A DNA stretch of 64,000 bases from Heloderma charlesbogerti (Eukaryota; Chordata; Lepidosauria; Squamata; Helodermatidae). The translations under genes and the position numbers were made by a program. The notes beneath the pieces are model-generated. The model made no database searches, was not told where the DNA came from, and saw only the letters and a list, made by a program, of their open reading frames with translations. The first letter of the stretch is position 1; each line of letters starts with the position of its first letter. Positions 22,685 to 33,441 of this stretch are shown here, piece by piece. The stretch spans positions 186,001 to 250,000 of the forward strand of contig JANEZZ010002066.1 of the NCBI GenBank assembly GCA_026122225.1. Direction: 5' to 3'.

Positions 22685-25600
22685 CTGCGCTCTCTCCCGA
22701 AGCGTGCTCAAGTTCATATTCATTGCATCCGTGATGCTATCTAGCCATCTCATCCTCTGCCGTCCCCTTCTCCTTTTGCCTTCAGTCTTTCGCAGCATCA
22801 GGGTCTTTTCCAGGGAGTTTTCTCTTCACATTAGGTGGCCAAAATATTGGAGCTTCAGCTTCATTATCTGTCCTTCCAATGAGCACTCAGGGTTGATTTC
22901 CTTTAGGATGGACTGATTTGACCTCCTTGCAGTCCAGGGGACTCGTAAGAGTCTTCTCCAGCACCATAGTTCAAAAGCATCGATTCTTCGGCGCTCAGCA
23001 TTCCTTATAGTCCAGCTCTCACAGCCATACATTACTACTGGGAGAACCATAGCTTTGATTAGATGGACCTTTGTCGGCAAGGTGATGTCTCTGCTTCTTA
23101 CTATGCTGTCTAGGTTTGCCATAGCTTTCCTCCCAAGGAGCAAGCGTCTTTTAATTTCATGGCTACAGTCACCATCTGCGGTGATCTTGGAGCCCAAGAA
23201 AGTAAAATCTGTCACTGCTTCCATTTCTTCCCCTTCTATATGCCAGGAAGTGATAGGGCCAGATGACATGATCTTAGTTTTTTTAATGTTGAGTTTCAAA
23301 CCAGCTTTTGCACTCTCCTCTTTCACCCTCAACAAGAGGCTCTTGAGATCCTCTTCGCTTTCTGCCATTAGGGTGGTATCGTCTGCATATCGGAGGTTGT
23401 TGATAATTCTCCCGGCAATCTTAATTCCGACCTCTGATTCATCCAATCCGGCATTTCTCATGATGTACTCTGCATATAAGTTAAATAAGCAGGGTGACAA
23501 TATGCAGCCTTGTCGTACTCCTTTCCCAATTTTGAACCAATCGGTTGTTCCATGTCTGGTTCTTACTGTTGCTTCTTGACCCTCGTACAGGTTTCTCAGG
23601 AGACAGGTAAGGTGGTCTGGTACTCCCATCACTTTAAGAATTTGCCACAGTTTGTTGTGATCCACACAATCAAAGGCTTTAGCGTAGTCAATGAAGCAGA
23701 AATAGACGTTTTTCTGGAATTCTCTTGCTTTCTCCATGATGCAGCGAATGTTGGCGATTTGATCTCTAGTTCCTCTGCCTCTTCTAAACCCAGCTTGTAC
23801 TTCCGGTAGTTCTCGGTTCGCATACTGCTGAAGCCTAGCTTGTAGGATTTTGAGCATCACCTTGCTGGCATGTGAAATGAGCGCAATTGTGCAGTAGTTT
23901 GAACACTCTTTGGCGTTGCCCTTCTTTGGAATTGGAATGTAAACTGACCTTTCCCAGTCTTGTGGCCACTGTTGAGTGTTCCAGATTTGTTGGCATATTG
24001 AATGCAGCACTTTAACAGCATCATCTTTTAGGATTTTAAATAGCTTGGCTGGAATACTGCCATCTCCGCTAGCTTTGTCATTACTAATGCTTCCTAAGGC
24101 CCACTTGACTTCACTCGCGAGGATGTCCGGCTCAAGTTCAGTGACCGCACTATCATGGCTATCAGGGACATTCAGATCTTTCCTGTATAGTTCTTCTGTG
24201 TATTCTTGCCACCTCTTCTTAATCTCATCTGCTTCTGTTAGGTCCCTGCCTTCTTTGTCCTTTATCATGCCCATCTTTGCACAAAACGTTCCCCTGAGAT
24301 CTCCAATTTTCTTGAAGAGATCTCTAGTCTTTCCCATTCTGTTGTTTTCCTCGATTTCTTTGCATTGTTCATTTAAGAAGGCCTTCTTGTGTCTCCTTGC
24401 TATTCTCTGGAACTCTGCATTCAGTTGGATATATCTTCCCCTTTCTCCCTTGCTTTTCGCTTCCCTTCTTTCGTGAGCTACTTGTAAAGCCTCATCAGAC
24501 AGCCACTTGGCTTTCTTGCATTTCTTTTTCTTTGGGACGGATTTCGTTGCTGCCTCCTGAACAATGTTACGGACCTCCGTCCATAGTTCCTCAGGCACTC
24601 TGTCTATCAGGTCTAATCCCTGAAATCTATTCCTCACCTCCACTGTATATTCATCAGGGATATGATTTAGGTCATACCTGAACGGTTTAGTGGTTTTCCC
24701 GACGTTCTTCAATTTAAGCTGAAATTTTGCAAGAAGCAGCTCATGATCTGAGCCACATTCAGCTCCAGGTCTTGTTTATACTGACTGTATGGAGCTTCTC
24801 CATCTTCGGCTGCAAAGGACATAATCAATCTGATTTCGATATTGACCATCTGGTGACGTCCATGTGTAGAGTCACCTCTTGTGCTGTTGGAAAAGAGTGT
24901 TTGCTATGATCAGCATGTTCTCCTGGCAAAACTCTATTAGCTTTTGTCCTGCTTCATTTTGTACACCAAGGCCATGCCTGCCTGTTATCCTGGTGATTTC
25001 TTGACTTCCTACTTTAGCATTCCAATCCCCTATGATGAAGAGGACATCTTTTTTGGGTGTTAGTTCTAGAAGGTGTTGTAGGTCTTCATAGAACCGATCA
25101 ACCTCAGCTTCTTCGGCCTCAGTGGTTGGGGCATAGACTTGAAGTACTGTGATGTTGAATGGTTTGCCTTGGATTCGTACTGAGATCATTCTATCATTTT
25201 TAAGATTGTACCCCAGTACTGCTTTTCCCACCCTTTTGTTGACTATGAGTGCTACTCCATTTCTTCTAAGGGATTCTTGCCCACAATAGTAGATATGATG
25301 GTCACCTGAATTAAATTCGCCCATGCCTGTCCATTTTAGTTCGCTGATTCCCAAGATGTCCATGTTCAATCTTTCCATCTCATGTTTGACCACCTCCAGC
25401 TTACCTTGATTCATTGATCTGACATTCCAGGTTCCTAAACAATGTTGTTCTTTACAGCATCGGATTTTCTTTTCACCACCAGACACATCCACAGCTGAGT
25501 GTCCTTTCGGGTTTGGCCCAGCCGCTTCACTCTTTCTGGTGCTACTTGGAAATACCCTCTGCTCTTCCCCAGTAGCATATTGGACACCTTCCGACCTGAG

Positions 25601-25762
25601 GGGCTCATCTTCCGGCATCATATCTTTTAGCCTTGTGATACGTTCCATGGGGTTTTCTTGGCAAGAATACTGGAGTGGGTTGCCATTTCCTTCTCCAGTG
25701 GACCACATTTTTTCAGAACTGTCTGCCAGGACCTGTCCGTCTTGGGTGGCCCTGCACGGCAT
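22685..25762 (-). pseudogene. BovB endonuclease-reverse transcriptase ORF, disabled by three nonsense codons
   Basis: One minus-strand frame covers the whole protein. The apurinic-like endonuclease domain shows GTWNVRSMNQGKLEVV, GDWNAKVG and the catalytic SDH of GSDHELL (about 24735-24755). The reverse transcriptase shows QAGFRRGRGTRDQ, IDYAKAFDCVDH and the catalytic YADD at 23378-23389. The C-terminal LWCWRRLLRVPWTARRSNQS is a BovB signature. Only three in-frame stops break it: TGA at 24872-24874, TAA at 24776-24778 and TGA at 22826-22828. No frameshift is evident, and the frame resumes after each stop. The last codons beyond 22685 are displaced by A4. It was recently intact but is inactive. 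Confidence 0.92.
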
Positions 25763-26141
25763 AGCTTATGGCTTCATTGAGTTACACAAGCCCCTTCACC
25801 ACAACAAGGCAGTGATCCATGAAGGGGCTAGCCGTGATAGGCTACGTTAATCGTAACGTAGCCTATCAGGGGGCATTCTTTTTCTTTTATTGCAATGGCG
25901 GCGGCGGCAGCCGGTCAAAAGACCAGCTGCCGCTCCCGCCCTGGACCAACACCCGCCGAACCGCCGGCTGGACCCGCCACCGGGAGGGACATTCGGCGAA
26001 GGTAAGTCCCGTCCCAGGGGGTGCGGGTGGCAGGGTGTGTGTGGAGGATTTCTCTCTGAAACTTGTTCGGGGGGCCGAACACATTGGCGCTCGGCCCCCC
26101 GAAGTTTCGGGGAGAAATTCTCCGCCAACCCTAGTTCAGGG

Positions 26142-26958
26142 TTGCGAACAGGACACCTTGGCAAGACTTGTGAACAGGAACTAAGTTCTCGCACATCCAT
26201 AAGGAAATCATGCCAACTCAGCCCTTTATCAGAGAGCACTTGCTTTGGCCCATTCTAGGCCTTTCAATATGAGCACCACCTCAAACAGATTTAAGAGTCT
26301 GACCGTTGCAGAAATAGCACCAAAGAAGGAGATTTGCACTGGACTAAAATGGGGGTGGGGGGGGGAGACAATGATGTAAACTTAGAACAGATGTAGAAAC
26401 ATGGAAAGATCTGTGTAGGTGATCAGTAGCCTGACAGTTTTGAGCACTCAGCTTCGTGCAAGTCCCAGCACATCCCTGGCTGTATCATCGTTTTATCACA
26501 CTTAATCAGCATAGCTCACAGTCTATGTCTTCTCATAGTCTCCCCAGTGGGACACATATGGTTTTGTTTTGCTACAAAGCCTCAGGGGTGGGGGTGGGTT
26601 TCCATACAAGTGCCTCCTCCCCTGTCTGATGTACCAACTTCTGTTCTGTCATACGTATTCATTAGACTGTCCACAATGCAAGGAATACTGCTGAGATCAG
26701 TACTATTTGACTCTACCCAAACGTATGATTCTTCATAAGCACTCCAGCACATAACAGATATAGGCCATGCGGTGTTCATATAGTTGTTCAGCTCTTTAAA
26801 AAAGAAAAATGGCAATCCATAATCTGACAGGAGAAAATGAATTCTCTTACCTATATCAATTATGCAAATACAGCAATTTTGTATGATTCTTTATTTTGCA
26901 TAATGCATGCAGCAGGTTAGCATAGAGAAGAGTAAGGAGAGAGAAAGGGCACTGAAAC
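26142..26958. other. Unassigned DNA
   Basis: No gene or repeat family recognised. Confidence 0.5.
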
Positions 26959-27647
26959 TAGGGATGTACGAAGTCACTTACCTTTTAGCGAAATTGAGTC
27001 GAGGTGGGGGGGAGGAGCTCCGTCCCTCCCCCCGAAATTCTAGCCATCCGGCTCCACTCTGCAGGGATTCTGCGGAGCCGCCAGCCGGCTCCGCCAGCGG
27101 CCGGACATCCGGCCACTGGCTAGCAGGGACACAAATGGCGGCAGCCGTAGCCACCACTGTTTGCGTCCCTGCAGTCAGCCGTGATAGGCTACGTAAATGT
27201 TTATTCCTGCTACGCTATTTGCGTTCCCCTTATTTTCGCCGTCTTAGTCTACGTAAATGTTTACGTAGACTAAGACATGCCAAAATAAGGAACGCAAATG
27301 ATGGCGCCCATGGCTGCCGCCATTTGCATACGCGTGTTGTTTTTTCTTTTAAATCAGCTGTGATAGGCTACGTAAATCTTTACGTAGCCTATCACCTTTT
27401 TTATTTTTTTTTACTGGAAATGGTGGCAATGGCAGCCGGTCGGAAGACCGGCCGCCGCAGCCACCGCTGCCGAACCACCACCAAACCGCGGCTGGAGCCT
27501 CCACTGCCACCAGGAAGATCAACCCAAGGTAAGTCTCATCCCAGAGGGGGGTGGGGGGGCAGACCATTCCGCCACCGATTTTGGGGGGCCGAACACGCTG
27601 GCATTCGGCCTCCCCAAGATTCGTGGCGGAATTCTCTGACATCCCTA
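26959..27647 (+). mobile_element. Family A hAT-like MITE (A5), 689 bp
   Basis: The X end TAGGGATGTACGAAGTCACT lies at 26959 and the Y end finishes GAATTCTCTGACATCCCTA at 27647. CTGAAAC occurs immediately left and again 3 bp beyond the right end, so the TSD is shifted or the right end altered. Palindromes TAGTCTACGTAAATGTTTAC (near 27255) and GATAGGCTACGTAAATCTTT (near 27375) are present. An outward AGGTAAGT lies at 27527-27534. The palindrome near 27190 is truncated to one arm, which suggests an internal deletion. Confidence 0.8.
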
Positions 27648-27747
27648 AGTCTGAAACCCTGCCCTTTGAAGAAGGAGAATCCTATTCAGTAGATGTTACC
27701 CCGGGAATGTAGGTCCATAGCTTTCATGCAGCTTTTCTCATTCCAAG

Positions 27748-28016
27748 GGCTGGAATGCCTCTCCTAAAGCTTAGTTACTGGCAGTAAGCGCTCTAAGCTA
27801 AAATATGCTGGTGTTTTTTGGTCCACCCCTTTTGCCTTTGAAAACACCCACCACTGGATTTTGACCCTTGGGCTGAAAGGGGTCCAGCTCCCACACATAT
27901 CCAAGTATATCTTTAGCCACATGGTCTAGAACAGCCTTCCCCAAGCTGGTGCCCTCCAGATGTTTCAGACTACAACTCCAATCAGACCCAGGGTGGGAAA
28001 TGCTGGGAGGTGTAGG
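27748..28016. mobile_element. Fragments of family K and of a CCTTCCCCAA-type MITE
   Basis: 27748-27895 shares GGAATGCCTCTCCTAAAGC, ACTGGCAGTAAG and CCCTTGGGCTGAAAGGGGT with element K (30700) and the fragment at 63.0 kb. CAGCCTTCCCCAAGCTGGTG from 27932 begins another known-looking MITE type with GACTACAACTCC in its body. B5 interrupts that one at 28017. Confidence 0.5.
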
Positions 28017-28243
28017 TAGGGATGTACTGATGGTGTCAAATCTGTTCCATCTGCATTTTGCTGCATCATTTGCTCAGTGATGGAATAGGATTTTTTTTTT
28101 CGTTTCCAAATTTGCACAAATTTGCATGTGTACAAATTTGCACTTCTGAAAATCCACAGATCCCCCCAAATGTGCAAACCACCTCCCCAAAATGCACATT
28201 TTCACAATTTAGCCTATGGGGAAAATGCACATTTTCAGATTAA

Positions 28244-28291
<48 letters not shown>

Positions 28292-28453
28292 TTACTAAAT
28301 GTGCACAAAATTCCAGAAAGTTAGAAAAACGGTTTTCAGATTCATAGAATCTGCCCAACTGGGGAAAAAACCAGTCTGCTGCAGAATCCATGGGTCAGAT
28401 TTATCAAAATCCAAATTCATTTGATTCCATTGCAGATTTCTCCGACATCCCTA
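28017..28453 (+). mobile_element. Family B hAT-like MITE (B5)
   Basis: Starts TAGGGATGTACTGATGGTG and ends CAGATTTCTCCGACATCCCTA. Flanks GGTGTAGG (28009-28016) and GTTGTAGG (28454-28461) match at 7 of 8. The AAATTTGCACAAATTTGCA block and a TA/CA microsatellite are inside. Confidence 0.85.
28243..28289. repeat. (TA)n(CA)n microsatellite
   Basis: About nine TA and fourteen CA units in B5. It is absent from the other family B copies, so it expanded after insertion. Confidence 0.95.
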
Positions 28454-28461
28454 GTTGTAGG

Positions 28462-29394
28462 ACTTTTTTTTCTGTCCAAACATGCATAGAATTGCACCCT
28501 AAGAGTACAATCCAGTCAAAGTTTAAAGGATCAGCATGGAAAGATTAAGCATTTGCTTAAAGATATTCCACAGAAATTAACAGAAAAGCAGCTCCCAAAT
28601 TGCTTTTAAAAAGAAGAGCCAGTTTGTGGGAAATAGCCATGGAATGTCCAGAGGCAATACAGATGCTGTGGACAAACAAGAGGAAGAGGCATTACCATTA
28701 TGCCTTGGTTATCAGCTTTCCAATTACATTTGGCTACTCCTGGCATCAATGCTGAGCTAGACAAGGCTTGGTATGTTCTACCAAGACAACTCTTATCTTC
28801 TTTTATTCCCACCCCTCATTACTGTGGTTTCTCCCATCCAACTGTGCATTAAAGAATTCAGGCCCTTGAATCAATAGCATTCTGACCTTTTCTCTCCCTG
28901 TTTTGAAACTAAACCCATGGTATTTACATCCCAGGTGCTGCTTTAATTGTCCAATTAACTAGCCAGGGTGATGGCAATCAATTTAAAGTGACACAATCCT
29001 TTTTTCCAAGGGGCTTCTATGCATGCTAAGTAACTCTCAGCTAGCTGAGCATATTAATTCAGGAGCACACACCATCATAAATGCCAGCACTTTGTGCAAA
29101 AATTATGCAAAGTGTTTAAAGTCCCATAAAGAACGTAGTAAAGTCCTTGCACAAACCCATGTCTTTTGTGTGAAGTTGCTAAATCTCCGGTAAGGCCCTT
29201 CATTAAAAGTGTGTTTATTTTCAATTCATCTACCTTAATGTCCCTGGGGTTTCTGGGTATTCTGAATAAGGCAAGCTGCTTTCAGTTAGGACTGCTGCTG
29301 AAATTCATTGTCATTATGTTTTTGAGTCAAATATTAAAGGCTTGTTATTTTGCTGGAAAGCAAAAAAAAAAAAAATCTTCTCAAAGTAAAATTG
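28462..29394. other. Unassigned DNA
   Basis: No gene recognised. The first bases may continue the MITE interrupted by B5. Confidence 0.45.
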
Positions 29395-30475
29395 TAGAGA
29401 TGAAAGGGTCCTCAAAAGTAATCTAATCCAGCCCCCTGCTAACATAGGAAATTTATGGCTACAGCAACCCTGATAGGTGGCTATTGAGCTTCAGCTTAAA
29501 AACCTTTAGCTAAGGAGAGTCCGCCACATCTCAACGCCATCTATGCCACTGGCGAACAGCTAGGTCCATTGGAAAGTTGTTCCTAACATTTAGTCAAAAT
29601 CCCCTTTCTCATAATTTCAGTCTGTTGGTACAGGTCCTGCCCTCAGGAGCAACAGAGAACACATTTGGGAGAGCCCTTCAAATATTTCAGGATGGCTGTC
29701 AGGTCTCCCCTAGGGATGTGCGAACTCACCCCCATCTGGTTTCTCCGGATACCCACCCAGCCCTTGCCCCCCACTCGCTGGTCCCCGTACTGTGCCCAAG
29801 CCCCTGCAACACTCGGCGAGCAGCCTGCACTCACCCCAGTGGCCTCACTGAGGTCTGCAGTCACCATTTGTTTGAAAAATAAAATGGCGATCACAAAAAT
29901 GTGCATGTTTTTGTATGCATGAAAATGTGCATTTCTGTGAATGTGCATATTCTCATGTGCAAAATGTGCATTTTTGCAAAGACTCACATTTGTGTGTGTG
30001 AAAAATGCATTTTTTAAAAAATGCACATTTTCGTGCATGCGCAAATACACACATTCGCAAAATGCTCATTTTGCATACGTGAATAGGTGCATTCGCAAAA
30101 ATGTGCATTTTCGCGTGCGCGCAAACATGCACATTTTTGTGATAGTCATTTTATTTCCCAAAAAAATGGAGACTGTGAAGCTCGATGAGGCCACTGGGGT
30201 GAATGCAGGGCATTCGCCAAGTGTGGGCAGGGGGCAAGCAGGGGTGCAGACAGGAGTGGTTCCTCTGGATTCCAGGACTGAATCGGGCACCCGCATCATC
30301 CCTAGTCTCCCCCTACTTGTCTCTTCTCCAGCTAAACATACTCATCTCTTTCATCCTTTCCTCACATGTCTTGGCCTACAGACTCCTCCCCATCTTTTTC
30401 ACCCACCTCTGGACACATTCCAGTTTGGCATTATTCTTCTTAATCTGTGGTGACCAGACTTCTCAACTGATTTTT
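29395..30475 (-). mobile_element. CR1-like LINE 3' fragment, minus strand, split by G2
   Basis: ATCTAATCCAGCCCCCTGCT and AGGTCTCCCCCTACTTGTCT (joined across the G2 insertion) match the minus-strand CR1-like layout also seen at 55.0-56.1 kb. It covers 29395-29702 and 30313-30475. Non-coding now. Confidence 0.55.
29711..30304 (+). mobile_element. Family G hAT-like MITE (G2), 594 bp
   Basis: Starts TAGGGATGTGCGAACTCACC and ends CGCATCATCCCTA. The perfect TSD GTCTCCCC (29703-29710 and 30305-30312) places it in CR1-like sequence. The centre is a long imperfect palindrome of TGTGCATTT and AAATGCACA units (29890-30150) flanked by arms GCCTCACTGAGG and CGATGAGGCCACTGGGG. Confidence 0.88.
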
Positions 30476-30571
30476 TTTTAGTGATTTCAAAATCAGCATG
30501 TATTTTGTTGCAAATCACCAGCATTTCACTATTTCTCATACTTGTATCCTACCTGTCTTCCAGCAAGCTCT

Positions 30572-30640
30572 AGGATGAACACAAGAGCCCTGCTGGATCA
30601 GACCAAGGCTGTCTGCCTCTGGTAGCGGAGGTAGCACTCC
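30572..30640. mobile_element. CR1-type 3' motif
   Basis: AACACAAGAGCCCTGCTGGA followed by TCAGACCAAGG is a common vertebrate LINE 3' fragment; the same motif is at 40.07 and 44.03 kb. Confidence 0.55.
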
Positions 30641-30699
30641 ATGAATACATGGAGTTACAATTTTTTACAATATTTTATCCTCACAATGACCTTGCAGGG

Positions 30700-31085
30700 C
30701 AGGGGTGTTGAACCTCAGGCCTGTGGGCCAAATCTGACCAACCTGGGATCCCAATATAGCTCTCTGGGGTTCACCGGATGGCCATGACACCTTCTCCTGC
30801 CTCACCCCCTTTTCCTCTGAGTGCCAATCATTTGGTGGTTGCTTGGCTTTTGTTGAGTTTCTCCCAATTCTGAAAGGTTCAAATGCCTTCCCAAAATCTT
30901 GGTTACTGGCAGCAAGATTTAAATTTAAATTTAAGCTAAATTTGCTGGTATTGGGGGGGTATTTGGGTTCCTATTGCCTATAGTCCTGCCCCCCTTCCCT
31001 TCAGCCCACCACTGGAACTCCCCCCCCCAAGAGCTTCTCCAAAATTGAATTCCACCCTTGGACTGGAAGAGGTTTGACACTCCTG
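30700..31085. mobile_element. hAT-Charlie-like MITE (K)
   Basis: Termini CAGGGGTGTTGAACCTC and, complemented, CAGGAGTGTCAAACCTC form a good inverted repeat. Flanks TTGCAGGG (30692-30699) and TGGCAGAG (31086-31093) agree at 6 of 8. The body contains a TTTAAATTTAAATTTAAG run. Partial relatives lie at 27.75 and 63.0 kb. Confidence 0.65.
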
Positions 31086-31093
31086 TGGCAGAG

Positions 31094-31543
31094 TGGCATA
31101 GGTTTTGTGTTTCTCTCAAGTGAGCTTCTATCGCCAAGACTTTCCAGAACACCAGACTGGCACTGAAAAATTTCAAAGATCAGCACCATATGCCAGGATT
31201 ATTAGAAATTTTTAAAGGCCTTCATTAAAATATGTTTTCCGCCCCTAATATCCAAGAGCCTTTGATTGGATTTGTGTAAATTGGGAAAGAGACTCATCCA
31301 ACCAATTTTGATGGTAGCAAAAAGGAGTTTCAGTGAAACCTGGGAAATTTATCGGTGGGGTGTGGGAGGGGAGATTCTGCATGTCCTTAAGTATAGAAAT
31401 GTACATGTGGCCCAAGAAATCCACAATGAACTTTGCCTAACTGAAAGTTTGGGCCACTGGGAATGCATGAAACTCTCGTGATAACTTCTGTCAGTGCTAT
31501 CAAAATTCATCTGGTACTCTAGAACTGTCTCAGAAGTTTTGTG
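31094..31543. other. Unassigned DNA
   Basis: No gene or repeat recognised. Confidence 0.45.
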
Positions 31544-31839
31544 TAGGGATGGATGAGAATTTCATTTAGGGGTATATGAAACCCCACTTACCTGTGTCTG
31601 TGGGGGGTCCACCGGGGGGGGGATGCAATCCGTTCCTCCCCCCAGAATCTTCGACAGGGGGGAGGCGATCTGTTCCTCCCCCCCCCAGAATCCTCCTCAG
31701 CTGGGTCCGCTCTGCGGTGAGTCTGTTGAGCCACCAGCCGGGGCTGCCTGCTGCAGCCTGACTTTGGGTCAGGCTGTGGCCGCAAATGGCATCCCGTGTA
31801 GGGGATGCCATTTGCATCCCTGCTTTGCTGTGATAGGCT

Positions 31840-33441
31840 TAGGGATGTCAGAGAATTCTGCGACGGATCTCGGTGAGGCTGAATGCCAGTGCATTCAGCC
31901 TCCCGAAATCCATCATGGAGCGAAGCCCCCGCCCCCCCAACCCACAAAAGGCACACAGGACGAAGTCCCCGCCGGCCCCACCCCACGAAAGGCGCACAAA
32001 ACGGAGCACTTACCTGCTCCTGTCCACGCTGCTTTGTGAATGGTGGCCGTCCTGGCCGCCATTCGCTTCCTCCTCTTCCTAGCCGTGATAGGCTACATAA
32101 ATACTTACGTAGCCTATCACGGCTAACGCAAGGATGCCATTTGCGTCCCTGCGGAGGCCGTGATAGGCTACGTAAGTATTTACGTAGCCTATCATGGCGG
32201 GGGGGGGGAACCCAGAGTTAGGGATGGATGAAAGTCCCTTACCTGTTCTTGAAGCTTGCTTCGTGGTGGGGGGGAGGCGCTTCGGTTCTCCCCCCGATGT
32301 TCAGGCGAGGGGGGGAGGCACCCCACTTTGCCCAGCCAAAATTCAGGCCGGGGGGGAAGGCACCCCATCCGTCGCCGGCGAAATTCAGGCCGGGTAGGAG
32401 CGCCCCGTCTACCTGGCCGCGAAAAAAAAAATAAAAACAAAAACAAAAACACACACACCCGTGACAGGCTACGTAACGATTTATGTAGCCTATCACAGCT
32501 AGATTTCCAAGGTCAGCCTTGATAGGCTATGTAAATCTTTACGTGGCCTATCACGGGTGACTTTGAAAAAAAAAAAAAAAAGAGTGTACGCAAATGGCGG
32601 CTCCCATGGGGACCACCATTTGCGTTCTTTATTTTCACCATAGTCTACGTAAATCTTTATGTAGACTAGATGTGCCAAAATAAGGAACACAAATGGCGGC
32701 ACCCCATGGGCACCGCCATTTGCGTACGCGCTTTTTTTTTTTTTCCAAAGTCACCCGTGATAGGCTATGTGACGAATAACGTAGCCTATCATGGCTGACT
32801 TTGGAAATCTAGCCGTGATAGGCTAATCGTTACGTAGCCTATCATGGGTGTGTGTTTTTTTTTTACTTTACTTTTTTTTTTTGCAATGGCGGCAGCGGCA
32901 GCCGGTCGGGAGACCAGCCACCGCCCCCGCCCCCGACGAAACACCGCCGAACCGCCGCCAGGGCCCGCTGCCAAGAGGGACATTAGCCAAAGGTAAGTCC
33001 CATCCTGGGGGGGGGGCGGGGGGCTGGTCTCAGCACTCAGCCTCCCGAAGATTCATGGAGAAATTCTCCGCCAACCCTACCCAGCGTACACAAATGGCAG
33101 TGGCTACCGCCATTTGCATATACTGGTTTTTTTTCCCCTGCCATGATAGGCTACATAAGTATTTACATAGCCTATCACGGCTCAATACAGGGACACAAAT
33201 GGTGGTGGCTACGACAGCCGCCATTTGAGTCCCTGCAGGGCTGCCCAGCAACTGGATGTCTGGGGGTGGCTGGAGCCGGCCGGCGGCTCTGCAGCTTGGC
33301 CGCGGAGCCTGCCAGGCAGGATTCCGGGGGGAAGGACAGAGTGCCTCTCCCCCGTCGAGGATTCTGGGGGAGGGATGGAGCACCTCTCCACCACCGCGGA
33401 TGCACCTGCGCGGAGCCAGGTAAGGGATTCGTACATCCCTA
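31840..33441 (-). mobile_element. Family A hAT-like MITE (A7), third layer of the stack
   Basis: The Y end starts TAGGGATGTCAGAGAATTCT at 31840. The X end finishes GATTCGTACATCCCTA at 33441. The perfect TSD GATAGGCT (31832-31839 and 33442-33449) shows it landed inside a palindrome arm of A6, GTGATAGGCTACGTAAGG. About 733 bp without A8. Its own palindromes are near 32100, 32175 and 33160. Confidence 0.92.
32219..33079 (+). mobile_element. Family A hAT-like MITE (A8), innermost layer, 861 bp
   Basis: The X end starts TAGGGATGGATGAAAGTCCC at 32219. The Y end finishes AAATTCTCCGCCAACCCTA at 33079. Flanks CCCAGAGT (32211-32218) and CCCAGCGT (33080-33087) match at 7 of 8. Palindromes lie near 32478, 32537, 32655, 32770 and 32830, and an outward AGGTAAGT at 32991-32998. 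It belongs to the same subfamily as A3, A4 and A13 by its X-end block GTCCCTTACCTG. Confidence 0.88.

Larger units (their letters stand above)
21606..25827 (-). mobile_element. BovB (RTE clade) LINE, near full-length, carrying a hAT insertion
   Basis: On the minus strand the element runs from CCCCTTCATGGATCACTGCC (5' end, near 25827) to GTCGGACACGACTGAACGAC (3' end, near 21615). The target duplication CTAGCCG (21599-21605 and 25828-25834) lies inside A3. Without the nested hAT copy and its 8-bp duplication it is about 3.2 kb, the usual BovB length. The 5' end is not truncated, which is rare for a LINE insertion. The body is described under the pseudogene entry. Confidence 0.95.
20978..26133 (+). 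mobile_element. Family A hAT-like MITE (A3), split by a BovB insertion
   Basis: The X end starts TAGGGGTGGACGAAAGTCCC at 20978. The Y end finishes GAAATTCTCCGCCAACCCTA at 26133. A perfect TSD GTTCAGGG flanks both (20970-20977 and 26134-26141), although the ends are now 5.2 kb apart. Without BovB and its 7-bp duplication it is about 927 bp. Palindromes of the GATAGGCTACGTGACGAT / ATCGTCACGTAGCCTATC type occur near 21190, 21245, 21360, 21440, 21565 and 25855. An outward AGGTAAGT lies at 26000-26007. Confidence 0.92.

Noticed and set aside
23055..24476. Plus-strand open frames of 100-170 codons opposite BovB
   Set aside because: They are antisense shadows of the BovB reverse transcriptase frame.
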